Origin: Ampelomyces quisqualis
Lineage: Eukaryota > Ascomycota > Dothideomycetes > Pleosporales > Phaeosphaeriaceae
Direction of reading: 5' to 3'
Length of the DNA stretch: 64,000 bases
NCBI GenBank assembly: GCA_018398575.1
Contig: JAGTXZ010000002.1
Span: forward strand, 994,501-1,058,500
Shown here: positions 12,202 to 21,471 of the stretch, piece after piece
Layout of the letters: each line of letters opens with the position of its first letter
Numbering within the stretch: position 1 is the first letter of the stretch
The notes under the pieces: generated by a model
Seen by the model: only the letters and a program-made list of their open reading frames with translations
Databases searched by the model: none
Told to the model about the DNA's origin: nothing
Position numbers and translations under genes: made by a program

Positions 12202-14826
12202 TTACTTCCTCGCATAGCCAGTCAAAGTCCTCCAAGCAGCATTGCTCTGCACACCCTCCTCGAGCATCTGCACAACTCCCTCCAATAACTTCTCCTCGTC
12301 CTTGCCCATCTCCATCTGGAGCTTGAGCAGCCATTTCTCCCACGCCCAGCTACCGACAATCCCGGTGAGCATTGCAGCATCTATGGTGGAACCAAAGACT
12401 GGGGCAGTCTTAAACTCGACCTCTCCGTCGGCGGAGATCGTCTTCTCCTGCTGAGTGGCTTGAGCGCCAACGTTGAGCTCCTCGCGCCAATTGGCGGCAG
12501 TCTTGCCCATGGGAAGGATCATCCACGCACGCTGAATGTCCTTGAAGCCGGCCTTTTTGAGGCGGGGTACAAAGCTCTTGGTCGACTGCGCATCGTAACC
12601 GCGCGTCTTGAGGTTGAAGCCGAACTCGACACCCATCGCTTGTGCATTGCGGCCAGCGTGAATCATGTCTGCATCAAGCAGATTGTACTCAAAAACGCCA
12701 CCGGGCTTTAGGCATCGGTAGCACTCCTTCAGGCAGAGATCGTACTCATCAGCTGAGCGGCCGAGGGGCTTGGAGGTCTTGAGAAGCTCGTAGAGACTGC
12801 GCGCCGAGATGACATCAAAGTGTGCAGATGGGAAGGGAAGAGTCCACAGGTTTGGCACAGTCATGTGCTTGTGGTTATTTGGGCCGGCGACGTTGCTTGA
12901 CATGTTGTTGCCGGCGGTGTAAACGGTGGTGACCTGAGCATATGGATAGTCGTACGCGACGTTCCAGGCCCAGTCGTTGGTCGCGACACCACCAACGTCC
13001 AAGACGCGGGGAGCACTGGTGCGGGTGATGCATCGTGTAGCGGGCTTGGTAAGCAATTTTCCGCCGTGAAGCTGCTTCTGTGCCTGCAAGACCCACTGGC
13101 CCGGAAGCATCTGGTCAAGAGCCTGACGCTCGGTCTGTGCGCGCGCGATCCTCTCCTTCAATGCGGTGGGGTCGTTGACGAAGAACTCGGAGACGGGTCG
13201 CGGTGGGGCTGGTCGCTCGGGCTCGTTCAGCTCGAACTTGCCGAGCAGCTGGTCGCGGTGCGCGAGGGGAGTGCAACGGCGCTGTAGATGCATAGCTTCG
13301 GCGCGAGCTTGGCGGTGGATGAAGGTGTCCTTCTTCTGGGAGCGCGAGCGAATGTACTCCAGGCCCTGAACGTAGGTCATGATTGGCTCTGGCGCAGACT
13401 CCTCTTCGGCTGACTGAATGGGCTCTTCGGCAAAAGTGACAGTCTTCTTGAGAGCAGGCTTGTCAACAGAGTTGCCACGGCTGCGGGTCTGGCTGGAGAG
13501 GGTAGGCGAGCTGATATCGCTCATGTCACGAAGAGCAGCTTGTAGCTCATCCTGCTCCTCCAACCAACGGCCAGTCATCTCCAGGTTAACTGAGGATATC
13601 TTCTCGAGTTCGGCACTGTAATTCTCATTGTACTGGAAGATAGTCTTACTTGGATTTATCTCCTTGATCTCCACAGTCTCGTCAACGGGGCTGAAGATCG
13701 TGGGTCGTGCTGTAGTCAAGGCGTCCTCATGTCCATTGAGCGTTGGGCCGGAGAGAGAAGAAGCTCGTTGTGGGAGAGATGACAGGGGTGTGGGGGCAGT
13801 GTTGCGTCGGCCTTCCCATGGCAGACCGTAGAAGTTCTCTGCAGTGGATGTATTGGGGACGGACTCCTCCTGCTTCGGGATGCTCCAGGTGTGGCGGGCC
13901 GTAGACTGGAGCGAAGAGAAAAAGCCTCCTGGGGACGGTACAGACAGAGCAGAGATGGGAGTGCTCTCGCCAGAGTCGGTACCGGACTGGGCAGAGGGAA
14001 TGGTCAGACCAAGGGAGGGTCGATTGACTTGTTGCATCTCACCGCTCAATAGAGCTGCTGGGAAAGACGCTTGCTCAATTTGCTCCACTGATGGCGAGGT
14101 CCCGAGGTGCTGGAGTGTCTCCATGGCCTGAAGGTCCAGTTGCACCGGTCCCCAGGAATCGACAGTTGAGAATGAACCGCGTCTTTGCTGCTGCATGATT
14201 GGCGTAGCGGGGCAGCTTAGCTTGTCCATCTCTTCTGAGGTCAGGCTACCGTCGAGAGACGGCGCAGCTGAATGCGCCGGTACTTGCAGGTTGTGGCAGT
14301 CGATCATATCCAAGACTCGGCGGGAGGGCGTCAACATGTGAGATGGGGTCATTGGCACGGCAGACGTAGCGCTCTTGAGCTTCTCGATCGTGGGCCAGGT
14401 TGATGGCGACGGGATGATGATCGATGGGTAGCGCGCACGTCTGACGGACTTTGAAGCATGGAGTGGCACCTCGGCCTCATCGTCGGTGATGTCGTACAAA
14501 GAGTCGAAGTCGCTGTCCGCTCGGCTCATACGACTGGCTTGGGTATATGTAGCAGACTGGATTGGGAACCGCGGCGATGGCTGAGGTGTCATGTCGAACA
14601 AGCGTGCCTTGGGTGTGGGGAAGTCGTCGGTGTCGCGGGGTGACACGGCACTGGGGAGGTATGTCGAGGTAGGTGAGTAGGAAGCCGCAAAGTAGTATGT
14701 AGCAATGGTGGAGTCGTCAACGACATTTAGCGCGTGTCTCTGGTCCAGCGGAGACACATCTTGGGTGTTGTCCATGGTGCCAAGGGCTGCAGGGTTGTAT
14801 ACTGCATGCGGAAGGATCTCAGACAT
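12202..14826 (-). CDS. Large protein with SAM-dependent methyltransferase domain
   Basis: Single-exon gene of 874 aa starting at the ATG at 14826. Roughly the first 560 residues are Ser/Thr/Pro-rich and probably disordered, with short acidic stretches (DSDFDSLYDITDDEAEVPLH) and several SP/TP sites. The C-terminal third holds a class I methyltransferase fold: RVLDVGGVATNDWAWNVAYD stands for the SAM-binding motif I, followed by the acidic post-strand region, then FDVISARSLYELL and LKECYRCLKPGGVFEYNLLD (motif IV and post-motif features), and AGFKDIQRAWM near the end. Similar long fungal proteins carry this domain at the C-terminus; the substrate is unknown. The glycine motif is DVGG rather than the common DxGxGxG, so activity is not certain. 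An N-terminal regulatory region and C-terminal catalytic region is inference. Confidence 0.85.
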   Translation of the reverse strand: MSEILPHAVYNPAALGTMDNTQDVSPLDQRHALNVVDDSTIATYYFAASYSPTSTYLPSAVSPRDTDDFPTPKARLFDMTPQPSPRFPIQSATYTQASRMSRADSDFDSLYDITDDEAEVPLHASKSVRRARYPSIIIPSPSTWPTIEKLKSATSAVPMTPSHMLTPSRRVLDMIDCHNLQVPAHSAAPSLDGSLTSEEMDKLSCPATPIMQQQRRGSFSTVDSWGPVQLDLQAMETLQHLGTSPSVEQIEQASFPAALLSGEMQQVNRPSLGLTIPSAQSGTDSGESTPISALSVPSPGGFFSSLQSTARHTWSIPKQEESVPNTSTAENFYGLPWEGRRNTAPTPLSSLPQRASSLSGPTLNGHEDALTTARPTIFSPVDETVEIKEINPSKTIFQYNENYSAELEKISSVNLEMTGRWLEEQDELQAALRDMSDISSPTLSSQTRSRGNSVDKPALKKTVTFAEEPIQSAEEESAPEPIMTYVQGLEYIRSRSQKKDTFIHRQARAEAMHLQRRCTPLAHRDQLLGKFELNEPERPAPPRPVSEFFVNDPTALKERIARAQTERQALDQMLPGQWVLQAQKQLHGGKLLTKPATRCITRTSAPRVLDVGGVATNDWAWNVAYDYPYAQVTTVYTAGNNMSSNVAGPNNHKHMTVPNLWTLPFPSAHFDVISARSLYELLKTSKPLGRSADEYDLCLKECYRCLKPGGVFEYNLLDADMIHAGRNAQAMGVEFGFNLKTRGYDAQSTKSFVPRLKKAGFKDIQRAWMILPMGKTAANWREELNVGAQATQQEKTISADGEVEFKTAPVFGSTIDAAMLTGIVGSWAWEKWLLKLQMEMGKDEEKLLEGVVQMLEEGVQSNAAWRTLTGYARK

Positions 14827-15960
14827 GATGGTATATTGAGTTGAGGTGAACTTCGCCTCGTACTATTATTACTAATGGTGCTTTCGAAATCCGAGTATGA
14901 CTGGGGTCTGGCGGGGCGGGGTATCCAGATGCAAATGTACAAGGTACCGGATTTGGAGAGCGATATTAAATGGGTAAAACCCTATGACGCTGATCAACAG
15001 CCTAGTGTAAAGATAGAATGCTCCGATCAACGAAGACTTTGGGTTAGAATAAGGAGACCCGGAGGGAGACAGAAGTGAATGGAGAGCAGATTGAGGCGCG
15101 AGCGGCACAGCAAGAGTATATATCACGCGTAGACGCCTACAGTTCGACCGTGGGCCCAGTAGGACTGTGGCACCCGCCCGGGGCTGCATTGCCAGCTGTC
15201 CGTCCATTCGCGCAGAGGCATGAGTGGAGATGGAGGCATCAGAGCGGTTCAAGGACGGCCACGACATGCCGACCGCTGATGCGCCGCAGTGGTTGGCCAA
15301 TCCGGCTACATGGCGAACAGGGTCGTTTCCACGCGCTGACTGCGTTGAGCTTAACGTGCGTGGTGCTGCATGGCGTGGTTGGGTGTTTTCCCATGCAAGC
15401 GCCGGGCTGTGTTATTTTGGGCGCCTCTGTTCTGCACCTCTGGCCTATCGACGGGCACGATGGCGTTCTACAGCATACTCGCCCAATAGTGCCCCGCCAA
15501 AGTCCAACTCTTTTCGAGAGCCATGTTTCCTGCTCTTTCAGGCCTTTGAGGCTTTCTGGAGGCCGCAACCCGTAGATTCGGAATCATGGCAAGCCACGCG
15601 CGATGGGATCATCCGTCCGTGACCATGCCGCGACGTTGCCGGTGGCCGTGGCATCGCGCAAAGATGCAAAAATAGGGCGATGAAACATGATCACCGCAAC
15701 GGCCGTGAATCGAAACAACAGATGGATGAAGGAGGATCGGACCAGAGTGTCGCATAACGAAGCGTGACGTGCCTAGCCCAAAGCATGGGCCATGGTGGGG
15801 TAGGCGTCTCGCTCGAGGGCTGCTCAACACCACGCACATGTCGTGAGCTCGGTCACACATCAATTACCACCGTCACTGCTCATCCTGCCATTGACGCCTT
15901 CCTGCATCAGGCCAGGAACTGAGAAGATCCTCTCCCGCACCCGCAGCAGAGCGGCCCGCC
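14827..15960. other. 1.1 kb divergent promoter region
   Basis: Lies between the divergently transcribed methyltransferase-domain gene and RPE1. Overlapping frames of 100-166 codons exist on both strands but show no domain and are not called. No repeat or RNA gene was seen. Confidence 0.45.
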
Positions 15961-17182
15961 ATGTCACCGCCTGCCATCATCGCGCCATCCATCCTCTCGG
16001 CCGACTTTGGGGCGCTGGGCAAGGCGTGCTCAGACACCATAGCGCAGGGCGCCGACTGGCTTCATGTAATCGACTAGCACCGGCCATTGATGCTTCTACC
16101 AATAGGTGACACGTGACTGACCCTCACCAGGTCGACATCATGGACGGGCATTTTGTACCCAACATGACCTTTGGTGCACCAGTCGTCACCAAGATCAGAC
16201 CACATGTAGATCGCCCAGCAATCGCACATGGTAAAGGCACTTTCGACTGCCACATGATGATTGCAGAGCCGAAGAAATGGGTGCGGGACTTCAAGAAAGC
16301 TGGCTGTGACCTGTACTGCTTCCACTATGAAGCCGCTGTATCGTCTACCGCCGCCGAATCTCCTGAGGGAAAGTCCGACCAGCAGACCTCGCCTGGAGAA
16401 CTGATCAAGTTCATCCACGGCCAAGGCATGCAGGCTGGCATTGCCATCAAGCCAAGCACACCCGTCGATGTTTTGTGGGACATTCTAGAGAACCCTGTCA
16501 AGGAGGAAGTACCCGATGTAAGTACTTGCTTTCACACTATTGCATTAATCACCATCACAGTCGATAGCGCATAGACATCGCGCGCGCTATGATGGCAAGC
16601 AGGTTTTCAAACGGGCCTAGTCCGGCAAGGCTGTTGGATGTCTTCTCGGCGCATTGTCCTGGGCGCTTAAGCACGCGAACCTCTGCACCGCTGATGACCT
16701 GTCATAATCGGCTTTCGCGCCCGTTTCGAGAAGCTTGCCACATTCTGTCCAAACAGAGTAGCGTCCATTGGCTGTTCGCGTGCTCAATTTTCAATGCTGG
16801 CCGCGAACATCTACTCGCCTCACTATGCGCTCCCTTCCGAGCGATCGATGTGTTCGCCTCCATGGCCGCCAATTGAAATCACATGAGTAATTCGACTTGA
16901 CGCTAACATCGTCAGATGGTCTTAGTCATGACCGTCGAGCCTGGCTTCGGTGGCCAGTCCTTCATGGCGTCGGAGCTGCCCAAGGTCACGGCGCTACGAA
17001 AGAAGTACCCCGAACTACACATCGAGGTCGACGGCGGCTTGTCGGAAAAGACTATTGACCAAGCTGCTGATGCGGGCGCCAACGTTATCGTCGCAGGAAG
17101 CGCTGTCTTTGGAGCTGCAGACCCGGGCGAGGTCATCAAGAAGCTGCGGGAAGCAGTCGAAAGTAGGAGAGGAAAGCTATGA
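15961..17182 (+). CDS. RPE1: Ribulose-phosphate 3-epimerase
   Basis: Interconverts D-ribulose 5-phosphate and D-xylulose 5-phosphate in the non-oxidative pentose phosphate pathway; cytosolic TIM barrel. Exons 15961-16065, 16131-16517 and 16916-17182 give 252 aa. The family's order is complete: IIAPSILSADFGALG at the N-terminus, WLHVDIMDGHFVPNMTFG created by the first splice (metal-binding His and the catalytic Asp), DCHMMI (metal His), GIAIKPSTPVD, VLVMTVEPGFGGQSFM right after the second splice, IEVDGGL (catalytic Asp) and the phosphate-binding GSAVF. Intron 1 is 65 nt. Intron 2 is 398 nt, far longer than other introns here, and ends with a clear branch site and acceptor (gctaacatcgtcag). Start at the first ATG, just upstream of the conserved first strand. 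Confidence 0.95.
16518..16915 (+). other. Unusually long RPE1 intron 2
   Basis: The donor GTAAGT sits right after codon GAT and the acceptor just before ATGGTCTTAGTC. Most introns in the window are 46-160 nt, this one 398 nt. Its interior has ordinary GC content and contains an open frame (16589-16876) with no recognised domain. It is called an intron because the exons on both sides join to the exact epimerase sequence (PDMVLVMTV). Confidence 0.8.
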
Positions 17183-18262
17183 GCTCGACTGCATCTACAC
17201 ATGCAGCAGATCACAAGACTCGCATGGGCAAAATAGGTCATGGTAAATACAGAATTCCCATATCACTGTATCGATCATCAGTTCGCATGGGCCCTGCAAG
17301 TGTGCTGACATGCGTCGCGGCAAGGTCGCACGTGCCGGATAAATGTCAGACAGGTCCACAAAGCTTTGCAATCGGCCATCCTTGGAGCGGAATACGCTCG
17401 AAAACAAAGTCACCACATGAGACAGTGCCGCATCTGTTCTGCCCAGTGACTGCGCTTTGTCGGCGCACAGTGCCGTCGACGCGCCAACAAGCATATCAGC
17501 ATGTCTTACATAGATAATAGCAAGGGCACATCGACCTCACAGTACAAATCCAGCGCGCACACAGTTGCAGTCTCCTTATGTTTCAAATAGCCATAGATTT
17601 TTCTTTACTTGATCTGCCACCATTCCCTCGATTATACGGTCAAGTGTTGCAGTTGAAAAGAGAATTGGAATACTGCTAGCTCCATGCCAGCAGACGGCAT
17701 ATGAATAAGAGGAAGGCGATTTCCTAACGACAATATCTGACAGAGAATTTGGGTGCGGTGTGTTATACTCATATGTGCACAGAGTCATACATGGGCAAAG
17801 GCTGATTGTTGGTAGGGCATGTCCCGAGTGGTAGAGGAGACGTCGAGTCAACAATAGCATCCTTCCGGAGCTCGGTCTAATAAAAACGCTTTTTGCGCAC
17901 AACGAATGACGTTGCTTGATTTATGGCGATAGTGCAGACCGGATTCGTCGATGAGATTTGATTTATGACGCTCGTGGACTCGTGGGAAACACGGCGAACT
18001 GTGGAGGAGAGAGGATGGGGGCAATCTGGAGCTGGCGAGACATTTTCAGCCACTGGCACGTATTGTGTAGTGTACAATCACCCCTTGCTTGTTAATGGAC
18101 AAAGTTTCAGTCTTGGAAATACTATTGCCATAAAAGTAACCGCAATGATTTTACCCCAATCAATCTGCTCTCATTCCACTATTCATTTGCCGCAGTATCA
18201 ACTTCGACCAAACACCTCTCAAATCCACTGATTTATCCCAGTCTAGACACAATAAACAAGAC
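17183..18262. other. 1.1 kb intergenic region
   Basis: No supported gene between RPE1 and the broken membrane-protein gene. Only short frames occur on both strands. AT content rises towards 18100-18260, fitting a promoter for the next gene. Confidence 0.4.
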
Positions 18263-18706
18263 ATGGACGCTAAAGGAGTTATATTCATCATCAAATGCAT
18301 TTGTCTACACCTATGCACATCATACACATTATACACGATATACAAGCTCTCCAAACAGTCTTTTGGTGCTCTGACAAAAACTTTTGGAGTCCTTGGAGTA
18401 CCGTTATGTCTGTGGTGGTTTACGAAGTACATGCTTCACGGCTGAAGACCGGTTGAGCCGCTTTCACCCGTGGAGAGATTCCACCTTGCCTTGGTATTTG
18501 TCGGTATACTCACTCTCCTCTCGGCCCTCATTCTCAAGTTTCTCTCGTGGATTGTCATGATCCCATATCGGCGCTGGCAGCAGGAGGTCATATTGAGGTT
18601 TGTGGCAGGCAAGCAAAACCAACGGATCAGCATGGGAAGAGATGAGATGTATGGTGAGATAGTTAAGAGTTTTGGCGCGCATGAGAAGAATACTGATCAA
18701 TCTTGA
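18263..18706 (+). pseudogene. Small membrane protein copy A, broken by in-frame TGA
   Basis: A single frame runs from the ATG at 18263 to the stop ending at 18706, interrupted once by TGA at 18443-18445. Without the stop it would be about 147 codons. It aligns along its whole length with the intact gene at 19218-19628. Shared features are an MD start, hydrophobic stretches on both sides, KQS near residue 32-34, an EP segment in the middle, and the tail GKQNQRISMGRDEMYGEIVK against GKQRWRRSMGRPELYASIGG. Two or three transmembrane helices are likely (for example FHLALVFVGILTLLSALILK). No known family was recognised. The TGA is not inside a plausible intron, because the local GT..AG interval is only about 27 nt. 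Either the copy is dead, the stop is read through, or the base is a sequencing error. Confidence 0.65.
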
Positions 18707-19217
18707 AAAGAGACTGAGAGTTAGGATACAAGGCTTTGAGGTGGGACTACGACATGAAATGTAGCGGATCAAGGCCTCGAGACGAATTACTCAAGTCACG
18801 AGGCTGACCAAAGACCAAGAATCTTAGAGCGAGCTAGACATGCCTACTACTTGACTGGATCAAAATTCAATCGCACACAATAACAATGTTACTTTATCTC
18901 CATGCTATAATCCGTTGCTTGAAAAAATTCGGGGCTGGTCGATGTTTTGCCGAACCATGAATCCACTTTCCTTTTTCATTGGAACGCTACCTAGACGTGA
19001 CCACGACTAGTCATTGGCTGCGAACACGGTCAGCTTTCACTAACACCCAAAGGTTCTGTAGTGCACGAATTGAACCATGGTAGTGTGTGATACGTGGTTA
19101 ATTTTCAAAGGCATTAGTCTGATAGACCTCACTTCCTTTCCATTCCGCAGTCCCCGAGCTGTAATATTTTACATTAGCTGCAAGATCACACCATCACTAC
19201 TTAATCTGTCCGAGCCC
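18707..19217. other. Spacer between tandem membrane-protein copies
   Basis: About 510 nt of moderately AT-rich sequence between the broken and the intact copy. In-frame upstream codons from 19077 lie before the chosen start of the downstream gene. No other feature was recognised. Confidence 0.4.
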
Positions 19218-19628
19218 ATGGATCCCACACCAGAAAAGATAATCGCGATAACCATCGCAATCGCCTTCGCCGTCGTCTTCCTATCAGTACAATACCAACT
19301 CAACAAGCAGTCTTCGATCTTCACCATGGTCATTGCATGCTCACTCGAACTCTTCGTCACTCTCCTGGTCGCCATCAGATACACGATTTTTCTTTCGGAA
19401 TCGGAACCCCCAGCCACTCTGAACAAGTTTTGCGAGATCGCAATATGCGCTCTACTTATGCTTATCCCGTCTATGATACTGAAGCTTCTCCTGCTCCTTG
19501 CCTTTGGCATGTACTGCACTTGGGAGCAAAATGCTCATGTAAGGTTTTACGTGGGCAAGCAGCGCTGGAGAAGGAGCATGGGAAGACCGGAGCTGTATGC
19601 GAGCATTGGCGGGAGTCTGGGGCTTTGA
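19218..19628 (+). CDS. Small multi-pass membrane protein, copy B
   Basis: Intact single-exon frame, 136 aa from the ATG at 19218 (context GAGCCCATGG). An in-frame ATG at 19077 would add 47 residues, but the paralogue at 18263 begins at the position equal to 19218, so the shorter form is preferred. Three hydrophobic segments are visible: IIAITIAIAFAVVFLSVQY (residues about 8-27), TMVIACSLELFVTLLVAIRY (about 35-54) and ICALLMLIPSMILKLLLLLA (about 76-96). A basic C-terminal tail follows (YVGKQRWRRSMGRPELYASI). The tail motif GKQ-x-x-R-R/I-SMGR-x-E-x-Y is shared with copy A and marks a family. No known domain was recognised and no function is proposed. Confidence 0.7.
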   Translation: MDPTPEKIIAITIAIAFAVVFLSVQYQLNKQSSIFTMVIACSLELFVTLLVAIRYTIFLSESEPPATLNKFCEIAICALLMLIPSMILKLLLLLAFGMYCTWEQNAHVRFYVGKQRWRRSMGRPELYASIGGSLGL

Positions 19629-20172
19629 AGAGATATGCTAAATGGAATAGGATAGGGACGGCGTTGTGATGCATAGGATATGAAGATGCGGTCTACGATT
19701 GAGATGGACTGATGTTACGGCTGCAAATTGGGAGTTGGCACGAGATGCCGAAACATTACAAGATTGTCCACATTCAATCAACTCATTATTGTAAAGCACT
19801 GTACCATCCCACACATTTTCCTCGGCATAAATTGAGACAACTAGACGTGCTATCATCATCCAAGTAAATGGATGTGTTATTTCTCCAGATGAATTTGCCC
19901 AGTACGTATTGCTACAAGAATCCTATTAGTTCCATAGGTCTTAGACTACCGAGCTTTGATGTGTTCTCGAGGCTTTGACTCGAAGCAGTTCCAGAAACTG
20001 GGTGGCGACAACGCACGGCCCTGGCTCTAAGTACTTTCGGCAATAATGGTCCATGCACTGAATTTCCAGGACACCATTATCGATAGTCCAAGTGAGTGGC
20101 TCTCTCATTTGCTCACAAACCTCACCACGGCATGTTATGCTACGCTCCCTTAGACATTCGATAACACCAGCC
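19629..20172. other. Intergenic region 5' of DUS2
   Basis: About 540 nt. It holds the 3' end of the membrane-protein gene and the presumed DUS2 promoter. An in-frame upstream ATG at 20137 could extend DUS2 by 12 residues. Nothing else was recognised. Confidence 0.4.
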
Positions 20173-21471
20173 ATGGCTGCCTTCGCATCCCCACGTGTTC
20201 CCATCCCCAAGAATGGCGTCGACTACCGCGGCACCGTCGTGCTTGCGCCCATGGTGCGCTCCGGCGAATTGCCTTCACGCCTCCTCGCGCTCAAGTATGG
20301 CGCAGACCTCGTATGGGGCCCCGAAACCATCGATCGCGCCATAATCGGCACGACGAGGCGGCTCAATCCGCATACACAGACACTAGAGTGGTCACGCATG
20401 CCAACGAGCAAGCTCAAGAACCCCTCCCTGGACCCCGAAAACCGCGAAAGCGTGCTCTACCGCATACATCCAGAGCTCGAAAAGGGCAAGCTCATTTACC
20501 AGATTGGCACGGCAAACCCAGAACTGGCTGTACAAGCTGCTAAAATGGTGGCCGCAGATGTGGCGGGCATCGACGTGAATTCGGGATGTCCCAAGCCCTT
20601 CTCCACATCGGGTGGCATGGGCGCCGCGCTGCTGAAGACTCCCGATCTGCTGTGTAACATCCTCACGAGCCTGGTCGAACAAGTGGGCAACCCATTTGAA
20701 ATCGGCATCTCGGTCAAGATCCGCATCCTGGACACGCCTGAAGAGACGGAGGCGCTTGTCTCGAGACTGGTAAAGACCGGCATCACGGGTCTCACCGTAC
20801 ATTGCCGCACAACACCCATGCGACCCCGCGAGAGGGCTATCAGACATCAGCTGAAGATGATCGCCAACATCTGCAGAGAAGCGGGTGTCGCATGCCTCAT
20901 GAACGGCGACGTTACTTCAAGGACCGAGGCATTACAGCTCATGGAGGAGTTCAATGTCGACGGTGCCATGATCGCGACCGAAGCCGAGAAGAACCCTAGC
21001 TGCTTTCGACCCGACGCCGAGGGCGGACCCCACGAATGGCGCTCTCAGTGGAAGACGGTGGTCACCGAGTACATGCGCTTTGCTCTCCAAGTCGAAAATA
21101 GGTGGGGCAACACAAAGTACCTGCTGGGTCAGATGATCCCTGGCCGAGACAAGGTCTACCAAGCCATGAACAAGTCGAGATGTTACGCGGACGTTATTGT
21201 AGCATTGGGTCTCGAGAATGTCGACAATCTGCTCGACCAAGCAAAAACGGTTGATGCGCATCTTGGCATACCACCCCAAGAATCGAGAGCGTCGAAGAAA
21301 GCGAGGGTCAGGGAGGCCAACAAGCAGGATGCACCGGCCAAGGAGCAGAAAGCGAAGCGGAAGGAAACGTCTGACGAACAGCCCGAGGCAAAGCGCATAA
21401 AAGTTCCTGAGCCTGAAACGCCAATCATGCCGCAAGCTGAAGTTAATGCGCCAGCTGCATTGAGCGTATAG
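20173..21471 (+). CDS. DUS2: tRNA-dihydrouridine synthase, Dus2 type
   Basis: FMN- and NADPH-dependent enzyme that reduces a uridine in the tRNA D-loop (position 20 for the Dus2 group). Single exon, 432 aa. The TIM-barrel start VVLAPMVRSGELPSRLLALK with WGPETIDRAI matches Dus2/Smm1. The catalytic Cys is in GIDVNSGCPKPFSTSGGMGA. Further FMN-site elements are VKIRILDTPEETEALV, GLTVHCRTTPMRPRERA (with HCRT) and CLMNGDV. The C-terminal 60 residues are Lys/Arg-rich (SKKARVREANK, KAKRKETSDEQPEAKRIKV) and look like a nuclear localisation signal. The ATG at 20173 has a good context (CAGCCATGG). An upstream in-frame ATG at 20137 would add MLRSLRHSITPA, a possible mitochondrial presequence, so two isoforms are conceivable. 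The position-20 specificity is inferred from the family. Confidence 0.95.
   Translation: MAAFASPRVPIPKNGVDYRGTVVLAPMVRSGELPSRLLALKYGADLVWGPETIDRAIIGTTRRLNPHTQTLEWSRMPTSKLKNPSLDPENRESVLYRIHPELEKGKLIYQIGTANPELAVQAAKMVAADVAGIDVNSGCPKPFSTSGGMGAALLKTPDLLCNILTSLVEQVGNPFEIGISVKIRILDTPEETEALVSRLVKTGITGLTVHCRTTPMRPRERAIRHQLKMIANICREAGVACLMNGDVTSRTEALQLMEEFNVDGAMIATEAEKNPSCFRPDAEGGPHEWRSQWKTVVTEYMRFALQVENRWGNTKYLLGQMIPGRDKVYQAMNKSRCYADVIVALGLENVDNLLDQAKTVDAHLGIPPQESRASKKARVREANKQDAPAKEQKAKRKETSDEQPEAKRIKVPEPETPIMPQAEVNAPAALSV

Noticed and set aside
15075..15622. Plus-strand frames of 132-166 codons between the methyltransferase and RPE1 genes
   Set aside because: Overlapping frames in more than one phase, no domain, and they sit in a divergent promoter.
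19077..19217. Upstream in-frame ATG extending the intact membrane protein by 47 residues
   Set aside because: The paralogous copy starts at the position equal to 19218 and the extra residues are not conserved.
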